Below are positions 29,600-40,470 of a DNA stretch of 64,000 bases, piece by piece. The translations under genes and the position numbers were made by a program. The stretch spans positions 92,001 through 156,000 of the forward strand of contig NC_056428.1 in the NCBI RefSeq assembly GCF_905147365.1. Reading direction: 5' to 3'. Positions within the stretch are counted from its first letter, which is position 1; the number at the start of each line of letters is the position of its first letter. Source of the DNA: Aricia agestis. Taxonomy: Eukaryota > Arthropoda > Insecta > Lepidoptera > Lycaenidae. The notes below the pieces were generated by a model. It worked only from the letters and a program-made list of their open reading frames with translations. It made no database searches and had not been told where the DNA came from.

Positions 29600-29879
29600 G
29601 TTCAAATAACTCCTAACTTGTGTAAACTAATATTTTAGTCCATAATAATTGTTGTCACGGTGTGTCGGGGGACCGCCAAGTAAACTACAAACTAAAACCG
29701 CCAAGTCGCTGATTATCTCGATTCGGTTCGCTGTGAACCTTAAACCATAATATATTGTTATGTGAAATCAAACATCTACATTAGCGGTCCCCCGAGGGCT
29801 CCGACACACCTTGACAACAATAAGTAATTATTATGGACTAAAATATTACTTTACACAAGTTAGGAATTATTTGAATTTA
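29600..29879. mobile_element. Foldback MITE (~280 bp)
   Basis: Arms of about 80-90 bases, with CTAACTTGTGTAAA...GACACACC words mirrored as GGTGTGTCGG...TTTACACAAGTTAG around a short centre. Half a copy is found at 53380-53465, joined to a half Helitron. Confidence 0.75.
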
Positions 29880-30316
29880 AAAGCAGTACTTAAATATTAT
29901 TTCATTAGGTACTTTTTAAAGTGGTTTGGCGGGGTTTTTTTTTTAATTTCTTAATTTTATTATATTTCATATTATATTACAGTATTTCATACAGAAGAGT
30001 AGTTTACCTATACGAAATACATAATAAGGAGCCAATTATAAGTTTTCACTTATAATAATAATAGTTTACAAAATATTGACTTAATATGTTATGGATAATA
30101 ATACCTAGTACTACTGCAACACAATTTACGTTTTAGACAAGAATATCAGTTATTTTTTTTAGTGTTATCTTATTTCTTATATTACGGTATTTCATACAGA
30201 AGAGATAAACATCAACAATCAATTATTTTTGATCGACAAAGTGCTTGCATAATGATCTTTTTAGAGATGAAACCATACAATTGAAAATATCAAGATCCAT
30301 ATTGGAACAAACCGAG

Positions 30317-30877
30317 TTAAGTAGCTTGCTTGCACGATACATGAAGGAGTTCTGTCTGTAGTAGGTGTGGGTATAAGTGACTAGTGGGTAGGAAGATAGG
30401 GACATGACGACGGTAGGACTTAGTAGGAATTTTAAAAGACAACTTAGATAATAGGTTGGGGCAGTCAAGATTATTCGAAGGGATTTTTACAAGAAAAGAC
30501 ACATCAGCAATAACACGACGGTCCTCTAGGGTAAGTAGGTGGTGTTTAGTACAGACCGACTTATAATTAAAACTACTAAACCGTTGATTAGTCTTAAAAC
30601 ACAGGTAACGTATAAATTTTCTTTGGATGTTCTCAATTCTAATAATGTAAATTTTATGCCTAGGGTTCCAAAGGAAGGCATACTCGAGGTGACTTCTAAC
30701 TAGAGAGCAATAAAGAGCCTTGATGATTTTTGCGCGAACAAATTCTTTAGAGTTTCGCTTTAAGAAGCCAAGAGCTGTAGATGCCTTTGATAATATGACA
30801 TGATCAATATGAGAGCTAAACGATAGTTTCGAGTCATGGACAACTCCAAGGTCTCTAGTAGTGGTAGTTCTGGGCAA
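30317..30877 (-). pseudogene. Jockey-like LINE RT C-terminal fragment
   Basis: 186 codons: RDLGVVHDSKLSFSSHI, then LVRSHLEYAFLWNP and VCTKHHLLTLEDRR, the conserved end of the RT region and thumb in jockey-clade LINEs. On the minus strand it lies before the 29105-29525 piece although its domain belongs after it, so the two are separate fragments or rearranged. Confidence 0.75.
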
Positions 30878-30922
30878 CTGATAAATACGGATGATATTTA
30901 ATAGGGCGAAGCTAGCTATAGA

Positions 30923-30930
30923 AGTTTATT
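30923..30930 (-). terminator. Polyadenylation signal of RTN4IP1-like gene
   Basis: AATAAA on the minus strand (TTTATT on +), about 120 bases after the TAG stop of the RTN4IP1-like gene. Confidence 0.6.
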
Positions 30931-31046
30931 GAAACATTACGTTTAAAGCGGGTGTACAACAAATACATAGTTTCGAATGATCACTAGAGTCTAATATCAT
31001 AGCCAAACTAACCCGTGCTACTCGGTCTACTACCACTAGGGCGGTG

Positions 31047-32245
31047 CTAGGCGGGGGCCACGTCAACGACGATCTTGCCGCGCGCGTGGCCCCGCGCCGC
31101 CTGCGCCAGCGCCTCCGCCGCCTCTTCCCAGGGGAAGGCGCGCTCCACGTGCACCGCCAGCTCACCGCCGTCTGCCAGGCGCCGCAGCCGCTCGACGTCC
31201 TCCGCGCGCGGGCCGAAGAACGCCCAACGCACGCGCGGCGGGCAAGCCGAGGAGGCGGCGGGCGCGGCGGCCAGCTCGTGCCGCAGCAGTGCGGCGGCGG
31301 CGGCCAGCGCCCCTCCCGCCAGTCCGTGCTCGTCCGTGTCGCGCAGCAGCGGCGACGTGAGCGTCACGTAGCGCGCGAACCGCCAGCGCCGCGCCCCCGC
31401 CTCCGCGCCGCCGCGTCCCGCCGCGTCCAGGACCGCGGCGTACGGCCCGCTCTCTTCCAGCCGCCGCTCGTAGTCCGGTGCGCGCCGGTCGAGCGCCAGC
31501 GCCGCGCCCAGCGCCAGCGCTCGCTCGGTCTGGTCCGGCGCGCAGCCCACCACCACCTCGGCGCCGACGTGTCGCAGCAGCTGGAGCGCCGCCTGCCCGA
31601 CGCCGCCGAGCCCCAGCAGCAGCACGCGCGCGCCTCCCGCGCCCTCCGCGCCGCCCGCCGCCGCCGGCCACAAGCCCGCCGCTCGGAGCGCCGCGCACGC
31701 CGACAACGCCGCGTACAGCGTGCCGCCCGCGCGCCGCACGTCGAGGCTCCGCGGCGCGGGCCCCGCCTGAAAGAGCCGAAACGCGTCATGTCGGGCTGCG
31801 GCACCACGCCACAAAAACATTCCAAATTAATAATAAAAGTTAAAAGCAGAGCGACAAAGGCAAAACTTACCCAACGGTCGCTGACGAGCACGAACTGCGC
31901 GAGCGCGCCGGGGCGGTGCGGCGGCAGCACGCCCCAGGCACGGTCACCGGGGCGCAGACGCGCGGCGGGCCCGGCGCGGACCACCTCGCCGGCGAAGTCG
32001 CGGCCCGGCACCAGCGGGAACTCCACGCCGCCGCCCTCGAGCGCACGCAGCGTGTTGAGCACGCGCCGCCCGTACCCGCCCACCATGCCCACGTCGAGCG
32101 GGTTGAGGGCGGCGGCGCGCACCGCCACCAGCACGTCGTCGGGCGCGCGCAGGGCCGGCACGCGAGCGCTCTCCAGCCGCAGCTCGCCGCCGTACGCGTG
32201 CACTCGCCACGCCTGCATGCGCGCCGCCACGCGCCCGCCGGACAT
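31047..32245 (-). CDS. RTN4IP1: RTN4IP1-like mitochondrial NAD(P)H oxidoreductase
   Basis: Two exons on the minus strand: exon 1 32245-31871 (125 codons, donor TGG|GTAAGT) and exon 2 31766-31047 (acceptor TTTCAG|GCG, phase 0), total 364 residues, with TAG stop. It is a medium-chain dehydrogenase/reductase without catalytic zinc ligands, closest in layout to reticulon-4-interacting protein 1. Visible: AALNPLDVGMVGGYGR, PGRDFAGEV, a GLGGVGQAALQLL dinucleotide-binding loop near residue 175, RYVTLTSPLL, VRWAFFGP, and the C-terminal ARGHARGKIVV signature. Human RTN4IP1 acts in mitochondria in coenzyme Q synthesis. The N-terminus here is short, about 10 residues before the fold, so a targeting peptide is not obvious. 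Coding GC is very high. AATAAA lies at 30924-30929. Confidence 0.88.
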
Positions 32246-32873
32246 TCTCACCCCTGCCGATCACATGTTTGTTGAGCCCGCTCGCGGTGTACCCATCGGG
32301 CCGACGCGATGCATTGGGCCCGCGCGTTGCGTGCTGGGCTGCTGGCTCGATACGTCTGCCCAATGTGTACAGCTGACTTTATATATGGAGATTTTAATGC
32401 TATTTATACGTGAGTATTGTGGAGACGTTACTTTAGTGAGTTTGGTAATATTATATAGAAGTCAGTTTACATTTTATATTATAGGACGTTTTTATTTTAT
32501 CGTGATTGGTGATAGATTCTTCCAATACTTTTTTTATAAATTGTATAGAAAATATATCAAAAATGTTGGACAAGGTGCACCGTGCACTGCGTGGCCGCCG
32601 TGCACAGCGTGCGCCGCGGTGAAATTGCGCCTTTATTTGTAAGTGATGCAGTTGCAGTCCCAGACCCGCGCGGAGAAGCGGTGTCTATAATGGAGCTTAT
32701 AAAACCGTATAGATCAATAGAGAACCAAAAATTAAGCATAATATCCTTTTCCCTTGGCCTTACTTAACCGACGCACCCAGCGCGTCATTTAAAAAGATTT
32801 AGTGAGGCCGATGACGCGCCAGTCGCGGCATATAAGGATTGTTAAAAAACACGTTTAAACTAATTTATTATAC
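32246..32873. other. Upstream region of RTN4IP1-like gene
   Basis: GC-rich 5' flank next to the start codon, grading into AT-rich sequence by 32400. Small + strand frames at 32560-32767 resemble nothing known. Near 32776-32820 two copies of a short GCGCGTCAT-type word are inverted. No second gene is supported. Confidence 0.4.
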
Positions 32874-33031
32874 TGTTTATAGCGCGCGATGTCAACAAAA
32901 TTGGTGTCAAAAGCTTTTATAAAAAAACCCTGGTACCCCAAATCAAAACAGCAGACTGCTGTGCAGTGTGCACATAATATTATTTCTTTTTTTTTTAATT
33001 ATACTTTATATTTAATGCCAAATTTTAAAGC

Positions 33032-33090
33032 TTAAAAGGCCCATTCACTGCAGGACTGCCGTGCAGTCCTGCCGTGAATGGGCCCTTTAA
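33032..33090. mobile_element. Minimal TTAA-flanked palindromic MITE
   Basis: TTAA, then AAGGCCCATTCACTGCAGGA, mirrored as TCCTGCCGTGAATGGGCCCT and TTAA. About 51 bases inside the flanks. The unoccupied Helitron copies lack it. A comparable insert is at 25404-25480. Confidence 0.65.
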
Positions 33091-33106
33091 TTTAGCTCCC
33101 AATTAC

Positions 33107-34219
33107 CATAAAGTTAATGTACCTAGCGGAATAGAGAAACAAAGGCCTGTGCAAGAGAGATGTCACTATCAGTAACACTGCGTGGTAAGTAGAGACGTGT
33201 GATACATCATGACAGCAGCACTCTTTTTTTGACGTCCAGTCGGCACGTGCCGCACGTTGACAGTTTAATCTCATAGAAATCACGTTCAATCATACTTGTG
33301 TTAGTGTATATGTCGCAGCCGACTGGTTTAAATAGCCGTTCAATCAAACGGCTAGCCCTTTGACTGAACAACGCCATTCAATCACACGTCTAGCTTTTAT
33401 ACTGAATATTTTAGTCGCTCAAAACGTTCAAAACTACAGCTGATTCAAAAGCCGCCGTGTAATTGAAGTAGTTCAGCGCGCACCGCTGCGGCGCTAGGTG
33501 CATTTTATTTACAATATGGCGTCAACTAGCAGGTTTTTGTTGGTGTTTGTGGTTGTTTTTCGGAAAGTAAGTAGTTAATAAAAGTTACAAGTGTTATTAA
33601 AGAGAAAATACGGGATTATGAAATGGATGGACGCAGCCCTCCCGAAAGGGGGGTTCAGGGGGTACACCCCCCGGCCAAAAGTAAAACAAACACAATCCAG
33701 AAAATCCAAAAGTAGGTTAGGTTAGAACTGTGACTGTGCTGCGGCAGCAGCCAGCGACCATCACAAAACACGCCTCGGAATTTTTTATTTTTACTTAGGT
33801 ATTGCATTAAACTTTTGGTCACCCCTTAAACTCCGAACCACCCCTTAAACACCCCTTAAACCTCCTTAAAATCCGAGAATTATCTTTCAATAAAATACAA
33901 AAAGTTTTCCTATTCTCCCAAATTACATATTAAGCTAATGGTCGCCCTAGTTAATTTGCCATTAAACCAGTTGGCTAAGCATCGTCTAGCTGTAGTGTTG
34001 AATGTTGTAGTCAATAAGTCGGATAAACGACGTATAGCCGTGTGATTGAATGGCGTTGTTCAGTCAAAGGGCTAGCTGTTTGATTGACAGGCTATTTAAA
34101 CCAGTCGGCTGTGACATATACGTACTTACACATATTTTTACACACAGATGAAACCAATTTCGGTTTCGTTTGACAGCTCGAGATTGTTGCTCTATTCCGC
34201 TAGGTATATTAACTTTATG
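33107..34219. mobile_element. Foldback DNA transposon, P-superfamily candidate
   Basis: 1113 bp with ~36-bp terminal inverted repeats opening CATAAAGTTAATGTACCTAG and ending in the mirror sequence with two mismatches. An 8-bp target duplication, CCAATTAC (33099-33106 and 34220-34227), is confirmed by intact Helitron copies that have the site once. 8-bp duplications fit P or hAT elements, and a CAT start with ~31-bp TIRs favours P. Further inverted repeats inside (GCCGTTCAATCAAACGGCTA-type words) make each arm about 300 bp. No transposase. A second copy is at 40471-41036. Confidence 0.65.
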
Positions 34220-34659
34220 CCAATTACACAACTTTGCCCATAAACTATTTATCATTGATAGGTTTAAGGTTACGTCACTGAATAGATAAAGTACTGAGTT
34301 ATTTAATAACGTAAAAAAGAAATAATCGAAAAAATCGAAACTTAAATGTAAGATGATATCACCTCTTACAAAAAGACGTTTGAGCAAGCGTCAGCGCGAT
34401 GTAGGAGACGCACGGCGCTATCTATTATGAATTTTTGGAAGTAACTTAATTTGAACAAAACGCATTTTCACCCCCTGGCCCCTTACAACCCTTTTTCCCT
34501 AAGAAAGTTTTTCGAGTAAAAAAGTACCCTATGTCCTTTCTTAGGCTTTAGACTATCTGTATACAAAATGTCATTACAATCGGTTCGGTACTTTTGGCGT
34601 AAAAGCGAGACAGACAGACAGACAGAGATACTTTCGCATTTATAATATTAGTATAGATA

Positions 34660-37207
34660 TCAGATTTGAATTACAACTAACACGAACACTGCACACAAAA
34701 TTGATCTTTTCTCTCTCTGATTTACGCCTATTAACGATAAAATGTGAATAAAACATAACCAGTGGCCAATGCCGCCCGTGGGCAGTGGGGCGTCATCGTT
34801 TATATATATATAGGTAAATTGATCAGAATTCAGATAAATAACAGAACATATTTCTACAACACACTGCCACCATGTTTCGCCAAGTACAGTATAACAAAAC
34901 TTTTTTTCATTCATCTTTATTCCAAAAATAGATTAACTTACAGTTAAGGCCTAGTCCATCTAAGGTATAGCCCCTCTAAGGTATAGCCCATCAAATGCAA
35001 ATCAACAATAATAATTATCAGCCAACTCAGTATCATTGTAATATGCGCACTTTCATACAGCTTCATACTGATCATTGATCAAGAACCAAACTAAACACAA
35101 CACAGTCAGCATATATTAGTGCAAATGGTTACACCTTCATGAGCGTAGCGAGGTAAGGCACGGGCAGGGGGGCTGTAGTGGGGGGCGGTCAGTAGTGAAG
35201 ACAGCGTGGTCCGACAGTACGGAACTGTCTTCGCAATCGGTTTACACGATGGCAGTGGCAGGTCAGCACTGTCTTGCCTGTGCACTAACGTCAGTTACTT
35301 ACTCCGTATAAAACGGCCATAATGCTCACGAGTTTCATACCTAAATGTTCAATGCCAGTTCGCTCGCTCATATTTTGTTTTAAATTTTTTCCTCACCTTC
35401 AATACTTTTGTGAGATACTCATAATAAATATATTAAAAATCACAAATCGAAGTCTAGGATTTTCTTAATCTGCCCCCTCTCCCCCTATAATATAGAATCC
35501 TGGCTACGCCCATGGACCTTACATACCTAATTCTAACTGGTCCCACTTCAGGTTCTAGCTGTAACATATTTAATAAAGTGAGATTTGAGTAAGTTGCTCA
35601 AGCCGACAATGGCTGATTATACAAATTATGATGTTTTTTTCATTCTTATCTTGAGAAACTAGACATGTGGGTTGAAATAAAAATGAGCTAGCTACCTTTG
35701 AATAATTTATGGTTAGATGTTATAATAGATTTTCTACTGCACCCAGGAAAGAAACATATTATTTATTCAGCAAAAAATGTTTTGATTATAAGCAAGTGAA
35801 AATAAATTAAAATTTCAAAATGAAAACAATAAATTTCAAACATTTAAATCTTTTTGCGTATCTTTCCTATTTCTCCTCAATAAAAATTTTCTTTATATTT
35901 GTCAACAAAATCAACATTCAACTGTCACTTGTCATAGTTTTTTCTTTTAATTTATTGGGAGCTGGAAACGAGTCCTTTGCTCCAAAGAAAAATACAATAG
36001 CCGTGTTCGTTTCATTTTTTTGCAGTTTGGCAGCTGACTGTCAACTTCATAATTGATTGTCGTGTTCAATAACATCCTAAAGCCGGCGCCAGACATGGGC
36101 TTCAAAGTTTGAGCAAACTTTGCACAAATAGGAAAATGCCACCAATAACTTTACACAAATAGGCAAATGTCAGTGCCACACTTGGCGAATTTGCGTATTT
36201 GATCACATGTCTGGCGCCCGCCTTACAGTTCTGACAGATTCAGATCTTGGTAGGATTTTATTGAACATGACAATCATTCATGAGACTCAAAGAAGTTGAC
36301 AGTCAGCTGCCAAACTGCGAAAAAATTAAACGAACACGGCTAATAATAAATACCATAAACCTATAATGCTATATATTATGTCTATGATAAATACATAGAC
36401 TTAATATATTATAGGTTTATGGATAAATACATGATAAATACAAAATACAACAGATTAAAATAAAAAAAAAGGAATGTCTTTCTTCTTTCTTCTATGTTGG
36501 TACTCACCTTCTCACCAATGTTCACACTAAGCACTATTTACAAAAAAAAACAAAACATTACGGTACCTATTTACAATTATTTTTAAACTTTTTCCATCGT
36601 TGAGCATATATAACGGTATAAACACTTGAAGAAATTGTAATTAGACAGTAAATCTTCTGGGCGGCGGGGTACACTTATGTCTTCATCTTTACAAATTTTA
36701 TTAGAGATGTGCCGATCATGACCTTGGCCGACTAGCCGACTAGCCGATTAGTCGGTTGCAAAGAAGCCGACTAATCAGCCGACTAGTCGGCCAAACCGAT
36801 CATGGTTTCGGATGTTTCCGTAATGCTTCTAGTCTAAGCGATAAGTTGAGATTGGCGAAATATAGAGATAAGGGTCATGAAAATACGTGCGATAGCTCAT
36901 TAGATTCGGGAAGACGTTTTTTCCGTATTCGGCTAAAACTCAACTATTTCTGTACTCAATCTTCATAATTTTGAAGTCGGTGCCAGTTACAAAAGTTTCA
37001 AATATTCTGGCAGAAGATTCAGCTATATCTGGTACCGACTTCAAAATGATGAAAATTGAGTAGGTACAGAAATAGTTGAGTTTTAGCCGAATACCGAAAA
37101 ATGCACTATTAGATAGGAAAAATTATTTAATACTTTTTAGTTCATAATAAAAGGATGTTATTATTGTTTTTACCTTGGAAGTCGGTTTTAATTTTTGTTA
37201 AAAATAA
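34660..37207. other. Intergenic region rich in foldbacks
   Basis: No gene recognised. Contents: a repeat with inverted ends near 35130-35510; a foldback at 35999-36343 (arms with CCGTGTTCGTTT and GCAGTTTGGCAGCTGACTGT) that contains a second foldback at about 36085-36230 (GGCGCCAGACATG mirrored); a hairpin at 36350-36430; palindromic GCCGACTAG repeats at 36728-36800; and a foldback at 36915-37110. The segment at 35950-35990 is an inverted match to 22105-22145. Confidence 0.6.
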
Positions 37208-37222
37208 TAATTTAAATGCCTT

Positions 37223-37759
37223 TTGCAAAATATCCGGGTTGAGCTAGTTTGGATTCCCAGCCATTGTGTTATAACTGGCAACGAGAGTGCTGACTTTTAT
37301 GCAAAACAAGCCATTTACACAGGTGGTCCTGGTTACTTCAAACTTTTCAGCAATGATTTTATTCCATTGGCAAAGGAAAATTTAATGACTGATTGGAATG
37401 CGGGTTAGACTGCGTCAGGAAGAGTTAAGGGTAAATTTTACTTTTCTCTGCAGAGCCAAGTAGCAAAGCCTTGGTTTTTTAAATACAGGAAAGCAAAAAA
37501 GTCCGTAACCTCTACAGTTTGTCGATTGCGTTTAGGCCACTCCTGTACTCCTGTTTTCCTCAACAAAATTTGGGTAAGAGATTCGTCTTTATGTGAGTGT
37601 GGACTTGACGAAGGTTCTCCAGAACATATTTTCTTCAGCTGTCCACATCGTCTGTCTTCGCTGTACGATTCTCTACCCCCTAATATCCCTCGTCCTGCTG
37701 ATTTCCGCTCCCTTTTATCCTTAGTTCATACTCCTTTTGTAGATATTTTGTGTACTTAA
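37223..37759 (+). pseudogene. LINE RNase H and C-terminal finger remnant
   Basis: One frame with a single internal stop (37406-37408). It reads VELVWIPSHCVITGNESADF, the third and fourth RNase H motifs, then VCRLRLGHSCTP and a C-terminal finger CECGLDEGSPEHIFFSC. This order is found at the end of ORF2 in RNase H-bearing LINEs of the I/R1 groups. Everything upstream is missing, so it is a 5'-truncated relic. Confidence 0.75.
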
Positions 37760-38049
37760 CTTTATTAACGATAATAACATTAGATTGTAGAATTGTGTTT
37801 AAATACTAACAAACTAACTTTTTATATGTTTTGTATTGTTTCAGATTAATATTATGGAGATCATTGTATGGAGATTAATTAGTTACGAGTTTATACTTTT
37901 AAAAGTACCGCTCCTTTTTTGGATTTTTTTCTTGCACTTATTTATTACTTTCGCAAAGGCCATCTCTAGAGCAAAGTTATTACCACTGGCAACAAAGTCT
38001 TTTTTACCTATTCAAAGTTACCGTACTGACCATAAACCTATAATGCTAT

Positions 38050-38306
38050 GGTACGGCTGTACACTCTCGCCGAGAGCTATCGGGCGAGAGTCTCGTGCGA
38101 GAGTCTCGCCCTGTCTAGCGGCGCGACTAGTAGTGAAAAACGCTAGAGTGTACAGTAATGCGCTCGCTTTCCTCGCGAGACCCTTTGTCTCGGGCGCAAA
38201 ATACCGAGAGGGTCCGAGACAGGCGAGACGAGGCGAGCGCACCCATTTACACTCTCGCACTCGAGCCGCCTCGCTGTGTCTCGGCGAGAATGTACAACCG
38301 ACATTA
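38050..38306. mobile_element. CTCGC-rich foldback MITE
   Basis: Ends GTACGGCTGTACACTCTCGC and its mirror GCGAGAATGTACAACCGAC form ~27-bp terminal inverted repeats. The interior repeats CTCG/CGAG words many times and folds on itself. The small frames across it come from the palindrome. Confidence 0.65.
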
Positions 38307-38574
38307 TGGGAGGCCATTTTTAAAGAAGAAGAAGAATAAAGCCTTGTGGAACTGTAATGACAAAATATGGTTATAATCTGTGATGGTTACATTATTGAAT
38401 TTCGATTTCGAAGTCTGTTTTTTTTTAACTTATAAATTATAATAAATACCTAAGTACAAAAATGTTTGACCTAAGAAATCAATTCTGAAAATATTATCAT
38501 TGAAATATTATAGGTATCATCATAGATAATACCATAGTATCCCCTTAGTAGTCTGAGGATAATACAATATTTAA

Positions 38575-39541
38575 CCCTTAATTTACCCGGTAGGTCCCTG
38601 GGACTCCCTCGAAATTTTTGAGCGCTCATAAAACCGTTAGTTCTTGGAATTATAACATATGCGTCCCAGTACCTTCAAGAAGTGACGTGCGAAACGCTGG
38701 GTAGAGAGGACGGCGCTAAACGGTAGGTAAACACGTTAGTGGAGTCCGTGGGACTCCACCGGGGTATTAATGTTATAGTTTCAGTCAATTCACAGTATTT
38801 GCATATATACATTGTTTTCTGTTAATGTAATGGCGTCTCGTAGTAAGTACTATAAACGTCCTCGATGAAGACTTTGAGTCCGTGGTGAACAATTGGGTTC
38901 TGCAACTAACTGACAGCGATACAGATGATGAGGGTCAGCAAAATATAACATTGAACCAGCTTATGAATCTAGAGCCTTATGTGGTGGTGTCTAAAACCAA
39001 GGATGACTGACTGACTCAAACCACAACTCTGCTTCGGAGTGCTCAGATACTTCGAGTGATGATGAATACCGTATATGTGCCATAGTTGTACTAAGCCTGT
39101 GTGCCTTAGCCGGTCAAAAAATATGTAATGACTTTGTCAACAACCGCAATTGAAAGCTCTTGCACGTTTTTGTTTTTTATATTACCCATGTTCTCTTTTT
39201 GCTTTTAATGAGCGTTTATGTCCTTAATAAGTTTTATAATTAGTTATTTTAAAAACATGTTTTTTAATATATTTATTAGTGGCTAGAATTTAGACCTCGT
39301 AATTTTATGATAAAAAGCCTTATCTAGGAGTTCCTTAATAAAAAGCTGTTATTCTTTAATTTTTTAATAAAACCTATGCGATATTAAAAACAAATAAATA
39401 ATTAACAAAATATATACTTAATAAGTATTTCACTTTTAAAATATTCTTATTTCATATTAAATTTACCAATTTGATTCCAGGAGTCCGAGGGACTCCACGG
39501 GGTACATTGCGCAGGTATATAGTCACCGGGTAAATCAAGGG
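38575..39541 (+). mobile_element. piggyBac deletion derivative
   Basis: 967 bp flanked by TTAA on the left (38571-38574) and a decayed TTAT on the right. Terminal inverted repeats CCCTTAATTTACCCGGT and ACCGGGTAAATCAAGGG. Subterminal GGGACTCC words occur at both ends. Inside, a start-like ATGGCGTCTCG near 38831 leads into decayed acidic coding with stops, and near 39100 a C-terminal ICNDF-type Cys-containing tail is seen, as in piggyBac transposases. The catalytic centre is deleted. It ends 124 bp before the WARS2 start codon. Confidence 0.8.
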
Positions 39542-39551
39542 TTATATACTA

Positions 39552-39625
39552 GGGTATCATGTTCATGGAATTAATATATATACTAGTTATATGTAGTACT
39601 TATATATTAATTCCATGATCATGTT
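39552..39625. repeat. Palindrome upstream of WARS2
   Basis: TCATGTTCATGGAATTAATA is mirrored as TATTAATTCCATGATCATG around an AT-rich centre. It occupies most of the gap between the piggyBac end and the WARS2 start. Confidence 0.7.
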
Positions 39626-39665
39626 AGATTTTTACTTTTTAACTTGGAATCCGTTGAATTAAAAC

Positions 39666-40343
39666 ATGGAGCTGGTAAAGAAAACTTTCGTGTTTGGCAA
39701 ACTTAACTATCGAAGTATATCAATAGCGACCCCCAAATACAAGGTAACAACCTTATGATTTGTAACATGCATTAAATATAATTTAATAAAATAACAACAT
39801 TCCATACTTATGTAATTATGTATTTTGAAGGATGCCAACCGAACCCCTACCTCGGCGTATCAGGACAAATGGCCTAAACGTATCATATCGGGAATTCAAC
39901 CAACCGGTTCGTTGCATGTGGGAAATTATTTCAGTGCAATGAGACAGTGCATCGCACTGCAAGACAAGGGTGAAGATGTGATGATGTTTATTGCCGATCT
40001 CCACGCCTTAACAGTGCCCCAGGTATTTAAGTAATATCTTATTTTTCGATTCTAAAATTAAATAAATATAATTAAGCAATAATCTTTTTGTTTTACTTTT
40101 TAGAATACCAATGAGATAGCTGAGAAGACACTAGAAGTAGCGGCATATTTAATTGCGAGCGGGCTGGACCCGGAGCGCAGTGTACTGTTCGTACAGTCGG
40201 CGGTACCGCGCCACTCCGAGTTGTGCTGGATCCTGACTTGCATGGCCACTCACGCTCGACTCGCGCACCTCCCACAGTTTAAAGAAAAATCGGCCACCAT
40301 GAAGGAGGTACCCATGGGGCTGCTACTTTATCCGGTGTTGCAG
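39666..40343 (+). CDS. WARS2: Mitochondrial tryptophan-tRNA ligase, exons 1-3
   Basis: Exon 1 39666-39743, exon 2 39831-40022, exon 3 40104-40343, all phase 0 with GT donors and AG acceptors; 170 codons. Exon 1 encodes a basic, Ser-containing leader (MELVKKTFVFGKLNYRS...) that could be the mitochondrial targeting peptide. Exon 2 holds RIISGIQPTGSLHVGNYFSA, the class I HIGH-type motif (HVGN), and MMFIADLHALT. Exon 3 holds SVLFVQSAVPRHSELCWIL and ends MGLLLYPVLQ. The enzyme charges mitochondrial tRNA-Trp for organelle translation. The next exon is 21.2 kb away. The piggyBac remnant ends only 124 bp before the ATG, so promoter sequence is close to or within it. Confidence 0.93.
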
Positions 40344-40470
40344 GTGCTTATTACATTTTATGACACAATTTTTTGTACTCTATATTAGAAGATACTGCCT
40401 CCACCTGTGGACAAGATCATATTATGATTTATGAGGGTAGCACTATCAAACTAATGTCTATACAATATTC

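Larger units (their letters stand above)
32874..34657 (-). mobile_element. Helitron split by a P-like element
   Basis: Minus-strand Lep1-type Helitron lacking its last bases (no CTAG hairpin end) but with the normal 5' end at 34657. It is interrupted at 33032-33090 by a tiny palindromic insert and at 33107-34219 by a foldback transposon with an 8-bp target duplication. Confidence 0.75.

Noticed and set aside
31044..32642. 532-residue + strand open frame over the RTN4IP1-like gene
   Set aside because: It is the complement of GC-rich coding exons, has Arg/Ala-rich low-complexity content, crosses the intron of the minus-strand gene and matches no family.
32557..32767. Possible divergent gene upstream of the RTN4IP1-like gene
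   Set aside because: Only short frames of about 60 codons, no recognisable motif, no clear splice structure.
33716..33725. Interstitial telomeric repeat
   Set aside because: Only two TTAGG units; too short to be more than chance.
37836..38376. Frames of 72-167 codons near the CTCGC-rich repeat
   Set aside because: They run through a palindromic MITE on both strands and have no family likeness.
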